Shown one piece after another: positions 55,099 to 63,457 of a stretch of 64,000 bases of DNA; the first letter of the stretch is position 1, and each line of letters starts with the position of its first letter. Under the pieces are notes generated by a model. The model searched no databases and was not told the origin of the DNA. It was given only the letters and a program-made list of their open reading frames with translations. Source of the DNA: Oceanospirillaceae bacterium (GTDB lineage: Bacteria > Pseudomonadota > Gammaproteobacteria > Pseudomonadales > Balneatricaceae); the NCBI GenBank assembly GCA_013215445.1, contig JABSRA010000009.1:1-64000 (forward strand), written 5' to 3'. A program made the position numbers and the translations under genes.

Positions 55099-56619
55099 AT
55101 GATGGCAGGCAATACCCTACAGCTGCATGACCAGGATAATGTAGTTGTGGCACTCAGTGCTTTAGGGCTGGGAGCGAGCATCGATAAAGCGCGTAACATA
55201 TCGACCCAGAGCAGCATCCCCAAAGGCCACAAGGTAGCCCTCTCGGCCATTGAGAAAGGCATGCCAATCCGCAAATACAATCAGGTCATAGGTTTTGCCA
55301 CCACCGCCATCAGTGCAGGGGCTCACGTCCACGTACACAACTGTGAAATGGGAGAACTAGAGCTAGACTACTCCATTGGTAGCAACGCCACTCCCGTATC
55401 CATGGTGCCAGCCGCCGAGCGACGCACCTTCATGGGTTTTTTGCGCGATAACGGCAAAGTCGGCACGCGCAACTATATAGGCTTAATCGCCTCGGTTAAC
55501 TGCTCGGCAACCGTGGTGCGCTTTATCGCCAATCACTTCAACCACTCAAACTTATTAGACGCCTACCCCAACATCGATGGTGTGGTGGCGATACATCATG
55601 GCAGCGGTTGCGGTATGGCCAACAAGGGGGATGGCTTTGATAACTTACAACGCGCGCTAGTTGGATACAGTCAACACCCTAATTTTGCCGCGGTGCTACT
55701 GGTAGGTTTAGGCTGTGAAGTGATGCAACTTGGCGAACTCAAGGCCACAGACCCGCAGGCGGTGATCCAAAAAATGACCATTCAAGCCCAGGGTGGCACC
55801 TCAAAAACGATTGCCGCGGGTATTGACAGAATTGGCAAAATGCTCGCTCAGGCGAATGCGATTCAACGCCAACCCGTGCCGGTAGCTGAGTTAACTCTCG
55901 CCCTGCAGTGTGGCGGTTCTGACAGTTATTCAGGCATCACCGCAAACCCGGCCCTGGGCAGAGCAGCCGACTTATTGATCGCTCAGGGAGGGACTGCAAT
56001 ATTATCCGAGACCCCGGAAATATTCGGCGCTGAGCACTTACTTACCGCCCGTGCCGCCAACCCTGCCACCGCCAAAAAAATCATAAAACGCATTCAATGG
56101 TGGCGCGATTACACCGCCAGAAATGGCGGCAACATGAATAACAACCCCTCTCCCGGTAATATAGCCGGCGGCCTCACCACTATATTAGAGAAATCCCTCG
56201 GCGCCGTCGCCAAGGGTGGCAGCACCCCTCTGCAAGATTTTTATCTGTACGCGGAGCCCATCACCAAAAAGGGTTTTGTGTTCATGGATAGCCCGGGATT
56301 TGATCCCTGCTCTGTCACCGGACAAGTAGCCTCTGGTGCCAATATTGTCTGCTTTACTACCGGGCGGGGCTCTGCCTTTGGCTTTAAACCCGTGCCCTCG
56401 ATAAAGCTGGCCACCAACAGTGAAATGTATTACTTCCAAGAGGAAGATATGGACATTAACTGTGGCGATATCATCGATGAACAAGTGACTATTGACCAAA
56501 AAGCGCAACAAATTTTCGAGTACATCATCAAGACGGCCTCCGGAGAGCAATCTAAAAGTGAGGCGCTAGGTTATGGGGACAGTGAATTTGTCCCCTGGCA
56601 AATCGGCGCAGTGATGTAA
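55099..56619 (+). CDS. UxaA/GarD-family sugar-acid dehydratase, possibly L-fuconate dehydratase
   Basis: A 506-residue full-length altronate/galactarate dehydratase-family enzyme. It has an N-terminal SAF domain (about 1-95), followed by GFLRDNGKVGTRNYI, HHGSGCGMANKGDG, LQCGGSDSYSGITANPALG and DSPGFDPCSVTGQVASGANI. The conserved cysteines are those expected for the iron site. In the L-fucose locus of Campylobacter jejuni, genes of this family occupy the dehydratase slot. With the FAH, SDR and AKR genes here, L-fuconate (or a related aldonate) is a reasonable substrate. D-altronate remains possible, but no uronate genes are near. AGAGG precedes the double ATG. Confidence 0.82.
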   Translation: MMAGNTLQLHDQDNVVVALSALGLGASIDKARNISTQSSIPKGHKVALSAIEKGMPIRKYNQVIGFATTAISAGAHVHVHNCEMGELELDYSIGSNATPVSMVPAAERRTFMGFLRDNGKVGTRNYIGLIASVNCSATVVRFIANHFNHSNLLDAYPNIDGVVAIHHGSGCGMANKGDGFDNLQRALVGYSQHPNFAAVLLVGLGCEVMQLGELKATDPQAVIQKMTIQAQGGTSKTIAAGIDRIGKMLAQANAIQRQPVPVAELTLALQCGGSDSYSGITANPALGRAADLLIAQGGTAILSETPEIFGAEHLLTARAANPATAKKIIKRIQWWRDYTARNGGNMNNNPSPGNIAGGLTTILEKSLGAVAKGGSTPLQDFYLYAEPITKKGFVFMDSPGFDPCSVTGQVASGANIVCFTTGRGSAFGFKPVPSIKLATNSEMYYFQEEDMDINCGDIIDEQVTIDQKAQQIFEYIIKTASGEQSKSEALGYGDSEFVPWQIGAVM

Positions 56620-56820
56620 TCTGCGAGTTCAGGCAACTTAGGGAAGTAGGCTCAATAGCTTCGACCCTACCGCGCTAAACCATCGTTGAATAGCCGCAAA
56701 GCACAGACAAATTCGCTCCACTTGGAGTTGATATTTTGCTGGCCCCACCTTTTTTCACCGCGTTATGCTAAAGTTCAGAGCATAATTATTTTATTTTTTA
56801 CAAATACTTAGGGGGATATA

Positions 56821-57828
56821 ATGGGAAAAATCTTAAACTGGGGCATTCTCAGTAGTGCCAAAATTGCCCGTAAACAGGTTGTTCCAGCAATGCAGCAGAG
56901 TCCGCTGCTAAAGGTGTTGGCAATCGCCTCGCGCAGTCAGCAAAAAGCGCAAGTAGTCGCCGATGAATTACAAATCCCCAGGGCCTACGCCAGTTACGAG
57001 CAACTGATTGAGGACCCAGACATCGATGTTATTTACAATCCGCTTCCCAACCACTTGCACGTACCGCTCACCATTGCCGCACTGCAAGCCGGTAAACATG
57101 TGCTCTGTGAAAAACCCTTGGCCCTCACCGCCGCCGAAGCTCAGCAATTAGTTGAGGTGTGTGCGCAGACCGGCAAGTTAGTAGAAGAGGCCTTTATGGT
57201 GCGCTCCAATCCCCAGTGGCAGTGGGTTCGCGAGCAAGTTAAACAACAGAGCATCGGTAAATTGTGCGCTATTCAAGGGGCGTTTAGCTACTTTAATGAT
57301 GATGCTAATAATATTCGCAACCAAGCCGACATTGGCGGCGGCGGTATCTATGATATCGGCTGTTACCTAATCAACACCTCGCGCTTTGTCACCGGTGAAG
57401 AACCCTGCAAAGTCACCGCCGTGATCGATCACGATCCCAACACCCACACCGACCGGTTGGCCTCTGCTATTATGCTTTTCCCCAGCGGCGTGCAGATGAC
57501 CTGGCTGTGCTCTACTCAGTTGGTGCCCTACCAGAGAGTCAATTTTTTGGGCACCACCGGACGCATTGAAGTTAAGATTCCCTTCAACGCCCCCAATGAC
57601 AGTGAAAATATCGTCTACATTGATGATGGCACCGATTTAACCGGCGCAAATTATCAGCGCCAAACATTTCCGGTGATCGATCAATACCAATTGCAGGCGG
57701 AAAATTTTTGCGCCGCGATTAATCAGCAGCGCGCGCAAAGTAATCCACTGGAGGGAGCTATCGCCAATATGCGGGTGATAGATGCCATCTTTAAAGCGGC
57801 CAAAACCGGCCAGTGGATTGATATTTAA
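56821..57828 (+). CDS. Gfo/Idh/MocA-family oxidoreductase
   Basis: A 335-residue NAD(P)-dependent oxidoreductase. The Rossmann start is WGILSSAKIARKQVVPAM, and the family motif is LCEKPLALTA with the catalytic Lys. IGGGGIYDIGCYLINTSRFV is typical of the dihydrodiol/D-xylose 1-dehydrogenase subgroup. It follows the UxaA-type gene on the same strand by 201 bp, so it could oxidise an aldose or inositol-like sugar within the same regulon. Substrate not determinable. AGGGGGA precedes the ATG. Confidence 0.85.
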   Translation: MGKILNWGILSSAKIARKQVVPAMQQSPLLKVLAIASRSQQKAQVVADELQIPRAYASYEQLIEDPDIDVIYNPLPNHLHVPLTIAALQAGKHVLCEKPLALTAAEAQQLVEVCAQTGKLVEEAFMVRSNPQWQWVREQVKQQSIGKLCAIQGAFSYFNDDANNIRNQADIGGGGIYDIGCYLINTSRFVTGEEPCKVTAVIDHDPNTHTDRLASAIMLFPSGVQMTWLCSTQLVPYQRVNFLGTTGRIEVKIPFNAPNDSENIVYIDDGTDLTGANYQRQTFPVIDQYQLQAENFCAAINQQRAQSNPLEGAIANMRVIDAIFKAAKTGQWIDI

Positions 57829-57937
57829 GCTTGCATCAGTAAGGCGCTTTTAACTAAAAACGTCCTGCATTAAGCAATGCCTACCAGCTAGCCTAGGTCC
57901 AACGCTAAGATACCGCGTTATTCTCAGGCTAGAGAGA

Positions 57938-58369
57938 TTAGCCCGCAGGATAATTTGATAATTCCAGACAAGAAATGGTTTTTTCAATCCCCTCTATCTC
58001 TCGTATATCGTCGACCAATTGATCTAATTCACAACTTGCCTCAACTGTGATTTCAATCATTAAATCATAGATGCCGCTGACAGATTTAATCGAACTGATC
58101 TGCGTAATTTTCTGTAATTCTCTAATCACCCGCCGCGATACACCAGCGCGAAGATTGATCAACATTTGCGCTTTTAAGAGGCGTCTTTGGTACTGCTGAT
58201 CAAACTCAATGGTAAACTTTTTAATCACCTTGCGTCGCACCAGCGCGTCAATCCTATTTTGCACCGTGGTTCTAGAGACATTGAGTTTTTTACCGAGCGA
58301 GACAATAGATTCGCGGGCATTATTTTGTAAGAGGGCAATTAATTGCCTATCTCTCGCATCCAATTCCAT
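57938..58369 (-). CDS. Lrp/AsnC-family regulator
   Basis: A 143-residue Lrp-type regulator with helix-turn-helix LDARDRQLIALLQNNARES and SLGKKLNVSRTTVQNRIDAL, and a C-terminal RAM domain with SVSGIYDLMIEI for amino-acid binding. It is divergent from lysA with a 247-bp gap, so lysine or another amino acid is a plausible effector. GAGGAAGG precedes the ATG. The gap shows no lysine riboswitch and no clear dyad. Confidence 0.88.
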   Translation of the reverse strand: MELDARDRQLIALLQNNARESIVSLGKKLNVSRTTVQNRIDALVRRKVIKKFTIEFDQQYQRRLLKAQMLINLRAGVSRRVIRELQKITQISSIKSVSGIYDLMIEITVEASCELDQLVDDIREIEGIEKTISCLELSNYPAG

Positions 58370-58616
58370 AAGCTACCTTCCTCTTATTCCAACCAGCCAT
58401 TACCCAACCTGGGCTTTTTCACTGAATTGAATCAGGCTGTTACCCAGCGACAAAACTTCTGACATGGGGAATTATTAGTCATGCATTACAAAACTAATAG
58501 CGAAACTTGCATTATGTAGTGAATGAGTCGACAAATTAACAATTTGGCGCGTTGTTTGTGAATTTCAACCACCGTAAACTTTTGCCATCAGCCTACCACC
58601 ACACTTTGGAAATTTT

Positions 58617-59885
58617 ATGCCACAGATTATTTACCACAACGGGACCATGCAGATCGACCATGTTTCGATAGAGGCGCTTGCGAGCCGTTACCCCACCCCT
58701 TTTTACTGTTATAGCGCCAGCGCAATTCGCCAGCAGTATTTAGCCTTTGCCGATGCCTTTGCCGATTTACCCGCGCTGATTTGCTACGCGATCAAAGCCA
58801 ACTCTAATCAGGCGATACTGACCCTCTTGGCCAAACTGGGAGCGGGGGCAGATGTCGTTTCTGAGGGCGAGCTGCGCCGCGCATTGGCAGCGGGCATTCC
58901 CGCCGATAAAATTGTCTTCTCTGGTGTGGCTAAAACCGCCACTGAAATTCGCTTTGCACTGTCGAAAAACATCCTCTGTTTTAATGTCGAGTCCATCACC
59001 GAACTCAGGCAGATATCTGCATTAGCTAGCGCCAACCAACAGACGGCTAAGGTTTCAATGAGAATTAACCCGGATGTGGATGCGGGCACTCACGCGAAGA
59101 TATCCACCGGCAAGCGCGAAAACAAATTTGGAATTCCCTTCGATTATGCACTGCAAGCCTATCAATTGGCCGCAACACTGCCCGGTATTACCATTGTCGG
59201 TATCGATATGCACATCGGCAGCCAAATTAGTAAAGTCAGCGCTTTTGATGAGGCGATGCAACGCATCATGGAGTTGATCAAACAGCTTCAGGAATTGGGG
59301 ATTAACCTTGAACATGTCGATGTCGGCGGTGGCCTAGGCGTTACCTATACTGACGATGATCCGTCGGAGTTAACCCTATTGGCAGAATATTCGAGAGTCA
59401 TCCACAAATACGCCACCGCGTTAAATTGCCGAATAATCTTTGAACCCGGGCGTTTTATCATCGCCAATGCCGGCATCTTAGTGACAGAGGTGATCCAAGT
59501 TAAACCCGTCCAGGATAAGACTTTTGTGATGATAGATGCGGCGATGAACGATTTAATTCGCCCAACCCTCTACGAGGCTTGGCACAAAATTAGTCCCGCT
59601 AAACAAGCCGCGCCAGATGCCTTGAGCCAGCCTGTCGACATCGTCGGGCCGGTCTGCGAATCGGGTGATTATATGGCGCAAAACCGCCCGTTAACGACCG
59701 TTGTGGTTGGCGATTTACTGGTGATACACTCGGTGGGCGCCTACTCAGCGGTCGCTTCAAACACCTATAATAGCCGACGCTTGATTGCCGAAGTACTGGT
59801 TGATGGCGAGCGCGATCAACTGATTCGCCCCAGCCCCAGCTACCGACAGCTCATTGAGCTAGACTCTGTGCCCGATTGGCTATAA
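58617..59885 (+). CDS. lysA: Diaminopimelate decarboxylase
   Basis: Decarboxylates meso-diaminopimelate to L-lysine with PLP. The 422-residue alanine-racemase-fold protein has PLP-lysine Lys60 in CYAIKANSN, IDMHIGSQIS, VDVGGGLGVTY, IFEPGRFIIANAG and GPVCESGDYMA with the catalytic Cys. The C-terminus (AEVLVDGERDQLIRPSPSYR, ending LDSVPDWL) is of the kind I associate with alphaproteobacterial LysA, which hints at transfer. A second, diverged version of the last 34 codons lies immediately downstream. Confidence 0.93.
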   Translation: MPQIIYHNGTMQIDHVSIEALASRYPTPFYCYSASAIRQQYLAFADAFADLPALICYAIKANSNQAILTLLAKLGAGADVVSEGELRRALAAGIPADKIVFSGVAKTATEIRFALSKNILCFNVESITELRQISALASANQQTAKVSMRINPDVDAGTHAKISTGKRENKFGIPFDYALQAYQLAATLPGITIVGIDMHIGSQISKVSAFDEAMQRIMELIKQLQELGINLEHVDVGGGLGVTYTDDDPSELTLLAEYSRVIHKYATALNCRIIFEPGRFIIANAGILVTEVIQVKPVQDKTFVMIDAAMNDLIRPTLYEAWHKISPAKQAAPDALSQPVDIVGPVCESGDYMAQNRPLTTVVVGDLLVIHSVGAYSAVASNTYNSRRLIAEVLVDGERDQLIRPSPSYRQLIELDSVPDWL

Positions 59886-59899
59886 AGCACAAACATGTA

Positions 59900-60001
59900 A
59901 TTGCCGAAGTACTGGTCGATGGCGAGCGCGATCAACTGATTCACCCCAGCCCCAGTTATCAGCAACTGATGGAATTGGATCGAGTACCCGACTGGTTATA
60001 A
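59900..60001 (+). pseudogene. Orphan second lysA 3' end (34 codons)
   Basis: This 102-bp stretch repeats the last 102 bp of lysA (59784-59885) with about 19 differences by my count (roughly 81% identity) and no gap. It ends with its own in-frame stop, encoding IAEVLVDGERDQLIHPSPSY and a tail of QQLMELDRVPDWL. Differences are concentrated in the last 46 bases, many at third codon positions, so it evolved as coding sequence before being orphaned. It has no start. Confidence 0.85.
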
Positions 60002-60017
60002 ACCGCTGAACTTGGGT

Positions 60018-60043
60018 TGCGGCCACTTAGAGCAGTGGCCGCA
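60018..60043. terminator. Hairpin between convergent genes
   Basis: Perfect 10-bp G+C-rich arms TGCGGCCACT (60018-60027) and AGTGGCCGCA (60034-60043) with a 6-base loop, between the lysA tail and the convergent MFS gene. There is no T-tract, so termination strength is uncertain. Confidence 0.5.
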
Positions 60044-60081
60044 GAGTTGTCCACAAGCTGCTTCGAAATAATGCCTGTGGG

Positions 60082-61269
60082 CTAAATTCTCACACTGCTG
60101 GGTGTTGTCTGGCGGGTATATCGATTGGCGATCAACAGTAATATACCGGGCACCAGCAATAACATCGCCAGCCAGTTGCTGTTCTCCCAACCGATAGCAA
60201 AAAACAACGCACCGGCGGAAAACGCACCGATGGTATTCAGTACCGCCACTGCCGATTCATTAATACCCTGCAGTTTATGTCTATCTCCCTTGAGCGAGGT
60301 AACCATAGCGCTACCGCCCACATAGAGCATATTCCAACCCAAGCCTATGCCGATTAAGGCCGTCAATATACCATAGTAACCACTGCTGTAAATAGCCACC
60401 AGCATCGCCGCCAACATCATCATATAACCGGCAAATATCACCGCCTGCGCACCAACTCTAGCGATCACTTTACCCATAAATAATGAAGGCACAAACATCG
60501 CCACCACATGACACTGAATCACAAACATAATATCGGCGAATTCAACCCCCTGCGCATTCAATACCATCGACGACTGCATCATCAGCAGCCCCATCAACAT
60601 AAAACCGAACCCTGAGGCGTAGATAGAGACAAACAGCGGCAAACTCAGTATTTTGTGATGATCGCCGCTCGACTCAGTTTCTACCACAGCACTTTCAAGC
60701 GTCTCCGCTGGCTGCTCTTTGGGCACCAACATCAATATCACCATCAATACCATTGCGATCACTACGAAGGCTAAATAGCTGCCGCTAAAGGCATAATCTT
60801 CAAAGAAAAGGCGGCCATTTTTGGCGATCAGCGGCCCGATGAACGCCGCCACTATGCCACCGAGTGTAACAATTGACAGTACCTTGGCCTTTTCACTGTC
60901 TCGCACCCCATCAATAGCGGCAAACCTAAAAAAGGCGAAGGCACTCAGGCTCACCCCAAAGGAGATATGGGCGATCACATTGATGCTAAAAGAATGCCAA
61001 TAAATAGACAGCGCCCCCAAACCACCACCGAGCGCCAAGGTTAGTGCGCCCAGATAAAAGATAGGCTTGCGGCCAAAGCGTTTCATCGACATTGAGAGCA
61101 GGTAAGAGCAGAAGATAATCGCGGCAAATTGCGCCCCATAAGACAAAGTCGACAAACTGGCCACTGGAGCCAACTCTTTACCGACCATCGCCGAGATAGA
61201 GACGGTGATTACCGCACTGGTAAGTGCCAGTGCTTGGGCAGCACTGTAAAGCCATGTTTGAATACGCAT
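60082..61269 (-). CDS. MFS transporter
   Basis: A 395-residue, 12-helix major-facilitator protein. Motif A is degenerate (SMKRFGRKPIFYLGA between helices 2 and 3), and a short hydrophilic loop with acidic residues (about 185-215) separates the halves. It starts 13 bp after the racemase gene on the same strand, so the two form an operon. A MocR-type regulator is divergent. Export or uptake of an amino acid handled by the racemase is the simplest idea, but sequence alone does not give a substrate. Confidence 0.83.
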   Translation of the reverse strand: MRIQTWLYSAAQALALTSAVITVSISAMVGKELAPVASLSTLSYGAQFAAIIFCSYLLSMSMKRFGRKPIFYLGALTLALGGGLGALSIYWHSFSINVIAHISFGVSLSAFAFFRFAAIDGVRDSEKAKVLSIVTLGGIVAAFIGPLIAKNGRLFFEDYAFSGSYLAFVVIAMVLMVILMLVPKEQPAETLESAVVETESSGDHHKILSLPLFVSIYASGFGFMLMGLLMMQSSMVLNAQGVEFADIMFVIQCHVVAMFVPSLFMGKVIARVGAQAVIFAGYMMMLAAMLVAIYSSGYYGILTALIGIGLGWNMLYVGGSAMVTSLKGDRHKLQGINESAVAVLNTIGAFSAGALFFAIGWENSNWLAMLLLVPGILLLIANRYTRQTTPSSVRI

Positions 61270-61282
61270 TCTCTTCCCTCTT

Positions 61283-61978
61283 TTAATCTGTCAGTGCCGC
61301 ACTGATGGCAGCACTGGCGTGAATCTTAGTGGTATCGTACAAAGGCACTGCAGTGTGCGATTGATTAATTAATAAGGCAATTTCAGTGCAACCCAAAATC
61401 ACCGCTTGGGCACCTTGTTGAAAAAGGTCCTCGACAATATCGAGATATATCTGACGCGATGTCTGGTTAATCTCGCCCAGGCAAAGTTGTGAATAAATAA
61501 TATCGTGCACCGACTGTCGTTGCTGGGCATTGGGCACTAACACCTCGATAGCAAACTGTTCACTGAGCCGGCCTTTATAAAAATCTTGCTCCATGGTGAA
61601 TGCCGTACCCAACAGTCCGACTTTAGTGATGTTATCAGCTTGTAACTGTCTAGCCGTGGCATCGGCAATGTGTAGCAGCGGGATATCTATTTGCGCTTGG
61701 ATTTGCTCGGCAACTTTGTGCATGGTATTGGTACAAATCAATAAAAAGTCAGCGCCAGCGGCCTGCACATTTTTAGCCCCTATCGTGAGAATATCAGCGG
61801 TCTTAGGCCAATCACCTAGGTGTTGCAGCGCTTCAATCTCGGCAAAGTCGACACTGACCATCGCGATTTTAGCGGAATGCAAACCACCGAGTTCCGCTTT
61901 AATACCAAGATTGATCTCCCGGTAGTAACTGAGTGTTGACTCCCAACTCATGCCGCCAAGTAAGCCTATGGTTTTCAT
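61283..61978 (-). CDS. Aspartate/glutamate racemase family protein (YgeA/RacX-like)
   Basis: A 231-residue racemase-superfamily protein starting MKTIGLLGGMSWESTLSYYR. In ordinary Asp/Glu racemases two Cys act as acid and base. Here the first is Thr83 in CTNTMH and the second is Cys197 in LGCTEIALL. This is the Thr83/Cys197 pair that I recall for the E. coli enzyme EcL-DER (YgeA), at the same numbering, so it is likely a broad-specificity amino-acid racemase rather than a cell-wall glutamate racemase. It leads a two-gene operon with an MFS transporter and is divergent from a MocR-type gene. Confidence 0.85.
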   Translation of the reverse strand: MKTIGLLGGMSWESTLSYYREINLGIKAELGGLHSAKIAMVSVDFAEIEALQHLGDWPKTADILTIGAKNVQAAGADFLLICTNTMHKVAEQIQAQIDIPLLHIADATARQLQADNITKVGLLGTAFTMEQDFYKGRLSEQFAIEVLVPNAQQRQSVHDIIYSQLCLGEINQTSRQIYLDIVEDLFQQGAQAVILGCTEIALLINQSHTAVPLYDTTKIHASAAISAALTD

Positions 61979-62024
61979 CGATAACCGCCTTATCTAGTTC
62001 ATTGCCATCGAGTGTCACACAAGC

Positions 62025-62056
62025 TATTGTATGACACAATAATTTTATTGTATGAC
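62025..62056. promoter_or_regulatory. Direct repeat, candidate MocR operator
   Basis: TATTGTATGAC occurs exactly twice, at 62025-62035 and 62046-62056, start to start 21 bp apart, which is two helical turns. It lies in the 112-bp gap between the racemase-MFS operon and the divergent MocR gene. MocR-type regulators such as GabR and PdxR are known to bind direct repeats. Confidence 0.65.
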
Positions 62057-62090
62057 CTACAATTTAACCATTTTCCGCAGAGGTTGATCG

Positions 62091-63413
62091 ATGTGGCTAC
62101 CCCAAATAAACGCCGTTAAAATAGGCGCACAAGCTCTGGCGCAAGCCATCGAAAAGGCTATCGCAGACCAGATATTAGTGGTCGGTGAAAGACTGCCGCC
62201 ACAGCGCATTTTGGCCTATAAATTGGGGGTAAACCCCACCACTGTCTCACGCGCCTACCGCCGCGCCGCCGAAAAAGGTTTAGTGGGTGGTCAAATTGGC
62301 CGCGGCACCTACGTACTGGCACAGAGTAATGTGGCACTATTCACGCGCTGCCTGGCACAGCAACAGCAGGGCGTGATCGACCTATCGATCAACAAGCTAG
62401 AGTGCGACCCACAACTATTAGCCATCAATAAAGCCATCACCCGCGCCAACCTCTTTCTGGATGATGGCAGCTACTACGAGTACATAGGCAAGAGCTTAAT
62501 CGAGCGCTACCAACGCGCCATCAGCCAATGGCTAGCCAGTGCTCGTGATATTCAGTTTGAGCCATCACAAATACTGGCGTTGCCCAGTTGCCAATACGCC
62601 ATCCATTTTATCTTCAACCATCAAATGACTCGCGGTGATGTGCTGATTGTCGAGCAGTATACCGCCCCTGGGATTATCGTCGCCGCCAAACAGCATGGCC
62701 TGCGTCTGTTTAGCTGTCAGTGTGACGAGCAGGGACTGATACCAGCGGCACTGGATGCTATTATCAAACAAACTGGCAGCCGCACCTTAATTACCGTGCC
62801 CTCAAATCAATCACCGATGGGCACGACTCAATCTGAGCAGCGCCGCCAAGCATTGGCCAACATCATCATCAAGCATGATCTATTAGTAATAGAAGAAGAT
62901 ATTTACGGCATGTTCGCCGCACCCGCCCCGCTGGCAAAATACGCCCCACAGCACTGTTTAATGCTGTCGGGCTTTAGCAAGTGCCTAAGTGGTGGGCACA
63001 AGGCCTCATTTATCGCCTCCAAGCACCCGCTACTGAAAAAATTATCCAAACACGTTATCGAGACTATCTGGCTGGTATCTTCAAGCGCCGCCAGTCATAT
63101 CATTACCGCCATCGAAAACGGCTACTTGGATGATGCCATCAAATTAGTCGCCGATTGCAACGCTGAGAAAAGTCATATTTTTGGTAAAATAATGGATTTA
63201 TCGCTCAATGCGCAAAGTCCTCACCACTGGATAGCCAGTTCTAATGATTTTATTCAACAGGCGGAAAATGCCGGGGTGATACTGGCGCACTCCGACCACT
63301 TTAAGGTCGATAACAAAAGTGACCAAGTACACTACCGGATCGGGGTGAATGGCTTGAGCGCAGACCAAGTACGCCAGGCGGCAATCATCTTGGCGGGGAT
63401 AAAGAGGGGATAG
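62091..63413 (+). CDS. MocR-type regulator (GntR helix-turn-helix fused to aminotransferase-like domain)
   Basis: A 440-residue fusion. The N-terminal GntR winged helix (about 10-78) holds ERLPPQRILAYKLGVNPTTV and IGRGTYV. The C-terminal fold-type-I aminotransferase domain has SNQSPMGTTQS, EEDIYGMF and the PLP-lysine Lys297 in SGFSKCLSGGHK. The usual S-x-x-x-P-G-x-R phosphate-binding end is altered to SGGHKAS, with Lys where Arg is normal. AGAGG precedes the ATG. It is divergent from the racemase-MFS operon, with a paired direct repeat between, so it probably controls that operon in response to an amino acid-PLP adduct. Confidence 0.88.
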   Translation: MWLPQINAVKIGAQALAQAIEKAIADQILVVGERLPPQRILAYKLGVNPTTVSRAYRRAAEKGLVGGQIGRGTYVLAQSNVALFTRCLAQQQQGVIDLSINKLECDPQLLAINKAITRANLFLDDGSYYEYIGKSLIERYQRAISQWLASARDIQFEPSQILALPSCQYAIHFIFNHQMTRGDVLIVEQYTAPGIIVAAKQHGLRLFSCQCDEQGLIPAALDAIIKQTGSRTLITVPSNQSPMGTTQSEQRRQALANIIIKHDLLVIEEDIYGMFAAPAPLAKYAPQHCLMLSGFSKCLSGGHKASFIASKHPLLKKLSKHVIETIWLVSSSAASHIITAIENGYLDDAIKLVADCNAEKSHIFGKIMDLSLNAQSPHHWIASSNDFIQQAENAGVILAHSDHFKVDNKSDQVHYRIGVNGLSADQVRQAAIILAGIKRG

Positions 63414-63457
63414 GCGTTGGCTAGAAGACTCATGACAAAAGACCAACGACCAATCAC

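Noticed and set aside
58370-58616. Lysine riboswitch upstream of lysA
   Set aside because: The gap is long enough, but the conserved multi-helix core and a terminator before lysA are not visible.
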